Source of the DNA: Clostridiales bacterium
GTDB taxonomy: Bacteria; Bacillota; Clostridia; Christensenellales; Aristaeellaceae
Direction: 5' to 3'
Assembly: GCA_012522875.1 (NCBI GenBank)
Contig: JAAYJP010000123.1
Span: 1 to 5,818, forward strand
DNA: 5,818 nucleotides
The notes beneath the pieces are model-generated. The model did no database searches, had not been told where the DNA came from, and saw only the letters and a program-made list of their open reading frames with translations. The position numbers and the translations under genes were made by a program. Positions 1 to 5,818 of the stretch are shown in pieces; position 1 is the stretch's first letter, and each line of letters opens with the position of its first letter.

Positions 1-438
1 GAAAACGCCGCGCAGATCCGCCTGGTGGCGTATCAATTGGAAATGCTGGCGGACAGCATCGCCGCCAGGGCTGAAATGAAAGCGGAGGACACCATCGTGG
101 CGCTGCGCCACCGTCCGCCGGAGACCAGGCTTCTGGATGAACTCAGGCAGGCAGCGGAGGGCACCGCCATTTTCCTGCCCGATATTTACCTGAGCGGGCA
201 GTACAACAACGGCCAGGCGCGCCTGCCGGGCCTGGGGCCCATCTACCTCCCGCCCCAGGCGGACGGCCGGGGCGGCTGGCTGCCGGGGGATGAGGGGATC
301 TCGGGCCTATACTTTGTCAAAGGCCAGGCGGTGCATATCAGCCCGGGGCTTGGGGTGTCAAGCTATTACCCGATTCCCCTGAGGCTGTTCAACCGCCCTG
401 CCATGACCCTCATCGGGCTGACCTCAAAGCTCAGGTAG
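1..438 (+). CDS. Calcineurin-like metallophosphoesterase, C-terminal fragment with degenerate metal motif
   Basis: The reading frame is open from the first base, so the true start lies upstream. The GTG at 25 is probably an internal Val, since nothing resembling a ribosome binding site precedes it. The visible 145 residues resemble the C-terminal part of YkuE-type membrane-associated metallophosphoesterases: a VALRHRPPE segment (like the family's LLxHxPe, His codon 109-111), then LSGQYNNGQARLPGLGPIYL, and the closing GLYFVKG...SPGLGVSS...PLRLFNRPAMTLIGL. In active members the middle motif is GHTHGGQ, whose histidines bind the two metals. Here codons 196-216 read GQYNNGQ, so both histidines are replaced by Gln and Asn while the flanks are well kept. 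Family members hydrolyse phosphoesters, but this copy may be inactive or altered. The two N-terminal metal motifs are outside the window. The gene ends with TAG 12 nt before ppk1 and is probably co-transcribed with it. Family assignment is fairly sure; substrate is unknown. Confidence 0.72.
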   Translation, partial: ENAAQIRLVAYQLEMLADSIAARAEMKAEDTIVALRHRPPETRLLDELRQAAEGTAIFLPDIYLSGQYNNGQARLPGLGPIYLPPQADGRGGWLPGDEGISGLYFVKGQAVHISPGLGVSSYYPIPLRLFNRPAMTLIGLTSKLR

Positions 439-439
439 C

Positions 440-445
440 AGGAGG
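440..445 (+). promoter_or_regulatory. Ribosome binding site fixing the TTG start of ppk1
   Basis: A perfect AGGAGG lies 5 nt before the TTG at 451. No ATG or GTG sits at a suitable distance, and the conserved PPK1 N-terminus (FFNRELSWLHFN) begins a few residues after the TTG. This supports TTG as the real start. The site overlaps nothing; it falls in the 12-nt gap after the phosphoesterase stop. Confidence 0.85.
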
Positions 446-450
446 CGCGC

Positions 451-2496
<2,046 letters not shown>

Positions 2497-2502
2497 CCCC
2501 TT

Positions 2503-2515
2503 GGATACGATATCC
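2503..2515 (+). repeat. Short inverted repeat in the ppk1-cysS gap
   Basis: A perfect 5-bp inverted repeat, GGATA-CGA-TATCC, lies 6 nt after the ppk1 stop and 23 nt before the cysS start. It could be a small hairpin in the transcript or a protein-binding site. It is too weak, and lacks a following T-run, to be an intrinsic terminator. It may also be chance, since it is only 13 nt long. Confidence 0.3.
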
Positions 2516-2538
2516 CATCATAGGAAAGGACGTGGCGT

Positions 2539-3936
2539 ATGCGCATTTACAACAGCCAGAGCAGACAAAAGGAGGAGTTCATCCCCCTGAAGGAAGGGCA
2601 GGCCGGCGTTTACTGCTGCGGGCCCACGGTCTATGACTATTTTCACATCGGCAACGCCCGCCCCTTCATCATGTTTGATTTGCTGCGCCGGGTATTGAAG
2701 CGCCAGGGGCTGAAGGTGACCTATGTGCAGAACTTCACCGACATCGATGACAAGATGATCCTGCGCGCCAAGCGCGAGGGCATATCCGTCAAGGAGCTGG
2801 GGGACAGGTTCATCGCGGAGTACTTCAGGGACGCGGGCGCCCTGGGCGTTGAGCCGGCGGATGAGCATCCCCGGGCCACGGCGCATATCCCGCAGATCAT
2901 CACCCTCATTGAGGGGCTGGTGGACAGGGGCCTGGCCTACGAGGCCGGGGGGGACGTCTACTACAGCGCCGCCGACTTCCCGGGATACGGCAAGCTCTCC
3001 GGCCAGAACATGGAAGAGCTGGAGGATGGCGCCCGGGTGGCACTGGATGAGGACAAGCGCAGCCCCATGGACTTCGCCCTCTGGAAGGCGGCCAAGCCCG
3101 GGGAGCCCAGCTGGGACAGCCCCTGGGGCAAGGGGCGCCCCGGCTGGCACATCGAGTGCAGCGCCATGAGCATGTCCCTCCTGGGGGAGAGCATCGACAT
3201 CCACTGCGGCGGGCAGGACCTGATTTTCCCCCACCATGAGAATGAGATCGCGCAGAGCGAGGGCGCCACGGGCAAGCCCTTCGTGCGCTACTGGATGCAC
3301 AACGGGTTTCTGAACATCAACAGTGAGAAGATGTCCAAATCCCGGGGCAATTTCTTCACCGTCCGGGATATCCTCAAGGAGTATGACGCGGAGGAAGTGC
3401 GCATGCTCATGCTCTCCGCCCACTACAGAAGCCCGCTCAACTTCAGCCGGGAGATGATGGAGCAGGCCCGCGCTTCCCTCACCCGGCTCTACACCGCCCG
3501 GGACCACCTGGCCTTCCTCCTGGAAAAGACGGAGGATAAGGCGCCACAGCCTGCCGACGAGGCCTTTGCCAAGGAGGCACAGGAAGCCCTGGCCCGCTTT
3601 GACCAGGCCCTTGGGGACGACCTGAACACCGCTGAGGCGCTGGGCGCGCTGTTTGATCTGGTCTACCAGGTGAACACAGGCCTGAATGAACATTCCGCCC
3701 GGAACGCCGTACAGGCCGCCTGGGATACCCTCCACGAGGCCACAAGCCTCCTGGGCCTGCTCACCAAAAAGCGGGAGGAACTGCCACAGGAGGTGACCGC
3801 CCTGGCCCAAAAGCGCGCCCAGGCGCGCAAGGACAGGGATTGGAAGCAGAGCGATGCCCTGAGGGCTGAGATAACGGCGCTGGGCTACACCGTGGAGGAC
3901 ACCCCCCAGGGCCAGAAAGTGCGCAAGGCCCTGTGA
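2539..3936 (+). CDS. cysS: Cysteinyl-tRNA synthetase
   Basis: This cytoplasmic class I synthetase activates cysteine with ATP and charges tRNA-Cys. Its 465 residues match the usual bacterial length (E. coli 461). The Rossmann catalytic domain carries HIGN at 36-39 (within CGPTVYDYFHIGNARP) and KMSKS at 264-268. The four zinc ligands that select cysteine are all present: C27, C207 (GWHIECSAMS), H232 and E236 (FPHHENEIAQSE). The DALR-type helical region (about 310-400) and the C-terminal anticodon-binding tail, with KDRDWKQSDALRAEI near 433-447, are intact. The ATG at 2539 is preceded by the purine-rich AGGAAAGGA at 2522-2530, 8 nt upstream. The 42-nt gap after ppk1 is too short for a T-box leader, which often controls such genes in Firmicutes, so expression probably depends on the upstream transcript. 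The last bases overlap the next gene. Confidence 0.98.
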   Translation: MRIYNSQSRQKEEFIPLKEGQAGVYCCGPTVYDYFHIGNARPFIMFDLLRRVLKRQGLKVTYVQNFTDIDDKMILRAKREGISVKELGDRFIAEYFRDAGALGVEPADEHPRATAHIPQIITLIEGLVDRGLAYEAGGDVYYSAADFPGYGKLSGQNMEELEDGARVALDEDKRSPMDFALWKAAKPGEPSWDSPWGKGRPGWHIECSAMSMSLLGESIDIHCGGQDLIFPHHENEIAQSEGATGKPFVRYWMHNGFLNINSEKMSKSRGNFFTVRDILKEYDAEEVRMLMLSAHYRSPLNFSREMMEQARASLTRLYTARDHLAFLLEKTEDKAPQPADEAFAKEAQEALARFDQALGDDLNTAEALGALFDLVYQVNTGLNEHSARNAVQAAWDTLHEATSLLGLLTKKREELPQEVTALAQKRAQARKDRDWKQSDALRAEITALGYTVEDTPQGQKVRKAL

Positions 3937-4310
3937 ACAGGTTCCGCCGGGCGGCAGGCTTTTTCATGCTTGCCGCCTGTTTGTTTCTGGCGGGGCATAT
4001 CGCCGTTGACGCCATCACCCGGCGTGCCAGGGCAAGCGCGCTGGGCGCCCTGGGAGCGGCGGATATGCCTTTGGCGGCCGTCAGGCCCCGCCCCCTCTCC
4101 GGCAACCCGGAGGGCATCAACCTGAACACCGCTGCCCGGGAAGAGCTCATGGCCCTCCCCGGCATGAGCGGGAGCCTGGCGGACGCCCTCATCGCCCAGC
4201 GCGGGCTTATGCCCTTCCATTTTGTGGAGGACCTGGACATTGTCAGGGGCATCGGGGAGAAAAGGCTTGGGATGCTTGTGCAGCACGGGTATGTGGGGGA
4301 AGGGCCCTGA
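3933..4310 (+). CDS. Membrane-anchored helix-hairpin-helix (ComEA-like) protein
   Basis: This 125-residue protein starts with GTG inside the cysS stop (GTGA, 4-nt overlap). It has no strong ribosome binding site of its own, so translational coupling to cysS is likely. Residues 1-6 (MNRFRR) are basic and about 7-25 form a hydrophobic segment, giving a signal anchor. LAAC at 13-16 resembles a lipobox, but the hydrophobic run continues past the Cys, so an anchor is favoured. A linker (about 27-60) leads to a tandem helix-hairpin-helix domain from INLNTAAREELMALPG (62-77) to DLDIVRGIGEKRLGML (100-115). This domain type binds DNA non-specifically; in ComEA it captures transforming DNA outside the membrane. 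Unlike full-length ComEA, there is no room for an SLBB domain. The first hairpin reads PGMSG rather than the usual PGIG, while the second (RGIGEKR) is canonical. Domain call is firm; a role in DNA uptake is inference. Confidence 0.85.
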   Translation: MNRFRRAAGFFMLAACLFLAGHIAVDAITRRARASALGALGAADMPLAAVRPRPLSGNPEGINLNTAAREELMALPGMSGSLADALIAQRGLMPFHFVEDLDIVRGIGEKRLGMLVQHGYVGEGP

Positions 4311-4384
4311 GGGCTCAAACGCCTGCCATCCCGCCTGGCCCGGGCATGGGGGAATGCCGGCAGAGGCAGGGCCTGCTAACAGCC
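4311..4384 (+). other. Non-coding gap with GC-rich hairpin, possible weak terminator
   Basis: The region after the helix-hairpin-helix stop can form a nested structure. The outer stem pairs GCCTGCC (4321-4327) with GGCAGG-G-C (4365-4372, one bulge). An inner stem pairs CCGGGCAT (4340-4347) with ATGCCGG (4354-4360, one bulge) around a purine loop. No U-tract follows, so it does not meet the standard for an intrinsic terminator. It may slow polymerase, protect the 3' end of the operon transcript, or simply reflect base composition. Confidence 0.3.
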
Positions 4385-4413
4385 TTGAGCGGCCTGGGCG
4401 GATGTGATAGAAT
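4385..4413 (+). promoter_or_regulatory. Candidate sigma-A promoter for the sensor gene
   Basis: TTGAGC (4385-4390, four of six matches to TTGACA) is separated by exactly 17 nt from TAGAAT (4408-4413, five of six matches to TATAAT). A TG one base before the -10 box gives an extended -10 (TGaTAGAAT). Transcription would begin near 4420, leaving a leader of about 125 nt before the ATG at 4546. It is the best promoter-like sequence I see in the gap and it lies in an otherwise GC-rich stretch. Confidence 0.55.
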
Positions 4414-4416
4414 TCC

Positions 4417-4510
4417 AGCGGCACCAGGCAGGATATGATTGATCAACGGCCCCTTAAGGGCGCCCTGCCGCTTTCCTGCCAGGCACTGCCTGCCCGGGAC
4501 GCCCGGGGCA
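4417..4510 (+). other. Structured 5' leader of the sensor gene
   Basis: The predicted leader contains several self-complementary blocks. AGCGGCA (4417-4423) pairs with TGCCGCT (4466-4472) and encloses a hairpin of GGCCCC (4448-4453), loop TTAA, and GGGcGCC (4458-4464). TTGATCAA (4439-4446) is a perfect palindrome inside that loop. TGCCCGGG (4491-4498) pairs with CCC-g-GGGCA (4502-4510) around ACG. GGCAGG (4427-4432) could instead pair with CCTGCC at 4475-4480, which would compete with the first stem. I do not recognise a known riboswitch, including the conserved core of the cyclic di-GMP classes. Pairings are read by eye only. Confidence 0.3.
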
Positions 4511-4545
4511 CGACCTGTTGACGCTGCCCGATCAGGAGGGATCCT

Positions 4546-5818
4546 ATGGAATACGGTATCCTGGCCGCCTTGATCAACAACGCGGCGCTGCTGCTGGCCC
4601 TGTCCGTGATCCATGAGCTGGCCTTCTTTTTGCCGGCACGGTATGGCCGCCTTCGCCCGGTCCTCAGCGGGCTTCTCATCGCTGCCGTATGCGGCGCCGT
4701 GATGGCAGTGCCTTTCGTGCTCCAGTCCGGCATCGTCTATGACACCCGGTCCATCCTGATCAGCGTGGCCGCGCTGATATTCGGTCCGGTGCCGGCTTTG
4801 ATCACGGTGGCTGCAGCCAGTGTTTTCCGGATCATCATCGGGGGCCCGGGCATCTGGGCCGGCCTGGCGACCATCATCGCAAGCGCCCTGATCGGCTTGG
4901 CCTGGCGGCGCTGGGTTTTTCCGGGGTTCAAAGGGTGGCAGTGGGTGAATGTCCTGGCCATGGGCATCTGCGTGCATCTGGTGGTGCTTGCCTGCCAGCT
5001 CCTTTTGCCTTCCCCGGACAACCTGCGCATCATCGCGGCGATCGCCCTGCCGATGATGCTGGTTTATCCGGCGGCGACTGTCATGCTCAGCCTCCTGCTG
5101 CTGCGCCTGAAGGCATCCAGGCAAGCGCAGGCGCAGCTGGCCCAGTCCGAAGCAAGGTTCAAGCTGCTCTTTGAGCAGGCGCCGCTTGGCTACCAGTCGC
5201 TGGACATCAACGGAAACCTGCTGGCGGTGAACCAGCAGTGGTGTGATTTGCTGGGATATTCCCAGGGCGATGCCATCGGCAAGTGGTTTGGGGATTTTCT
5301 GCCCCCGGAAGGCAGGGAGGCCTTTGGGCACAGGTTTCCCCTGTTCAAGCAGCGGGGCCAGATCCGGACCGAGTTTGAAATGCTGCACAGGGACGGCAGG
5401 CGGCTGTGCATTGCCTTTGAAGGCAGGATCGGCTACGGGCCGGACGGGGCGTTCAAGCAGACGCACTGCATCCTGCAGGATGTCACCAGCCAGAAGGCGG
5501 CCGAAGAGGCCCTGAATGAGAGTGAACGCAGCAAGTCGGTTCTGCTGGCCAACCTTCAAGGCATGGCCTACCGGTGCAATTTTGACCGCGACTGGACGAT
5601 GCAGTTCGTGTCCTCCGGCTGCCAGGCATTGACAGGCTATCAGCCGGAGGACCTCATCGGAAACCAGCGCGTTTCCTTCAATGACCTGATATCGCCGGAA
5701 TTCCGTGAAATCGTGTGGGACAAATGGAGCCATGCCCTTGCGGAACGGAAGCCTTTCCGCCTTGAATATGCCATCATCACAGCCCGGGGAGAGCGGAAAT
5801 GGGTGCTGGAAATCGGGC
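4546..5818 (+). CDS. 5TMR-LYT membrane sensor with two PAS domains, 3'-truncated
   Basis: The frame is open from ATG 4546 to the window edge (424 codons plus one base). AGGAGG at 4534-4539 lies 6 nt upstream and fixes the start. Residues about 1-187 are hydrophobic with several membrane helices and match the LytS/YhcK-type 5TM receptor domain: YDTRSILISVAALIFGP (65-81), then FRIIIGGPGIWAG (94-106). A short, probably coiled linker (about 188-204) leads to PAS 1 (about 205-315), with FEQAPLGY, AVNQQWCDLLGYS and closing CILQDVTSQKAAEEAL. PAS 2 runs from about 330 to beyond the end, with LLANLQGMAYRC, DWTMQFVSSGCQALTGY and PFRLEYAIITARGERKWVLE, the PAS_3 type common in clostridial signalling proteins. 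Such proteins end in GGDEF, HD-GYP or histidine kinase modules, so the output (cyclic di-GMP turnover or phosphorelay) cannot be decided here. Ligands are unknown. It appears to be transcribed separately from the upstream cluster. Confidence 0.92.
   Translation, partial: MEYGILAALINNAALLLALSVIHELAFFLPARYGRLRPVLSGLLIAAVCGAVMAVPFVLQSGIVYDTRSILISVAALIFGPVPALITVAAASVFRIIIGGPGIWAGLATIIASALIGLAWRRWVFPGFKGWQWVNVLAMGICVHLVVLACQLLLPSPDNLRIIAAIALPMMLVYPAATVMLSLLLLRLKASRQAQAQLAQSEARFKLLFEQAPLGYQSLDINGNLLAVNQQWCDLLGYSQGDAIGKWFGDFLPPEGREAFGHRFPLFKQRGQIRTEFEMLHRDGRRLCIAFEGRIGYGPDGAFKQTHCILQDVTSQKAAEEALNESERSKSVLLANLQGMAYRCNFDRDWTMQFVSSGCQALTGYQPEDLIGNQRVSFNDLISPEFREIVWDKWSHALAERKPFRLEYAIITARGERKWVLEIG

Noticed and set aside
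25..27. GTG as the true start of the phosphoesterase
   Set aside because: The frame stays open to base 1, no ribosome binding site precedes it, and the protein would lack the N-terminal half of the fold. It is a partial gene.
2518..3810. Long open frame on the - strand opposite cysS (430 codons)
   Set aside because: It is fully antisense to a cysS with every catalytic and zinc residue intact. Its composition is that of a mirror frame in GC-rich DNA and it shows no recognisable domain.
3972..3983. Lipoprotein signal (LAAC) in the helix-hairpin-helix protein
   Set aside because: The four residues fit a lipobox, but the hydrophobic stretch continues about ten residues beyond the Cys, which fits a signal anchor better. 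It is not excluded.
4222..4407. Small + strand open frame overlapping the end of the helix-hairpin-helix gene
   Set aside because: It overlaps the conserved second hairpin in another frame, runs into the GC-rich gap and has no ribosome binding site or recognisable product.
4518..4523. TTGACG as a -35 box for the sensor gene
   Set aside because: A -10 box at the right distance would fall at about 4541, across the ribosome binding site and start codon, and no suitable sequence is there.
4315..5733. Long open frame on the - strand opposite the sensor gene (472 codons)
   Set aside because: The + strand frame encodes clear 5TMR-LYT and PAS motifs with a good ribosome binding site. The - strand product is low-complexity (His/Gln/Arg/Pro-rich) and resembles no family.

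Overview
The window is GC-rich bacterial DNA with all recognised genes on the + strand. Strong AGGAGG-type ribosome binding sites, a TTG start, a GTG-start overlap, and a 5TMR-LYT/PAS sensor point to a high-GC member of the Firmicutes (Clostridia-like). This taxonomic reading is an inference from gene style; no rRNA or species marker is present.

Layout: (1) 1-438 is the C-terminal part of a calcineurin-like metallophosphoesterase whose 5' end lies upstream of the window. Its GHTHGGQ metal-binding motif reads GQYNNGQ. (2) 451-2496 is a complete, catalytically intact polyphosphate kinase, ppk1, with a TTG start behind a strong Shine-Dalgarno. (3) 2539-3936 is a complete cysteinyl-tRNA synthetase, cysS, with all zinc ligands, HIGN and KMSKS. 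(4) 3933-4310 is a small membrane-anchored helix-hairpin-helix protein resembling the C-terminal part of ComEA. It overlaps the cysS stop by four bases. (5) 4311-4545 is non-coding: a GC-rich hairpin region without a U-tract, a good sigma-A-type promoter candidate, and a leader of about 125 nt able to form GC-rich stems. (6) 4546 to the window end is the start of a 5TMR-LYT membrane sensor followed by two PAS domains. Its output domain lies outside the window.

Genes 1-4 are tightly packed (gaps of 12 and 42 nt and a 4-nt overlap) and look like one transcription unit. It would combine phosphate/polyphosphate chemistry, translation and a DNA-binding-type surface protein. This reads as a housekeeping cluster rather than one pathway. 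The sensor gene appears to be a separate unit with its own promoter.

I found no mobile element, CRISPR array, tRNA or rRNA, and no clear evidence of a wholly new system. The most notable points are the phosphoesterase with an apparently dismantled metal site next to ppk1, the compact ComEA-like protein coupled to cysS, and the structured leader of the sensor gene.
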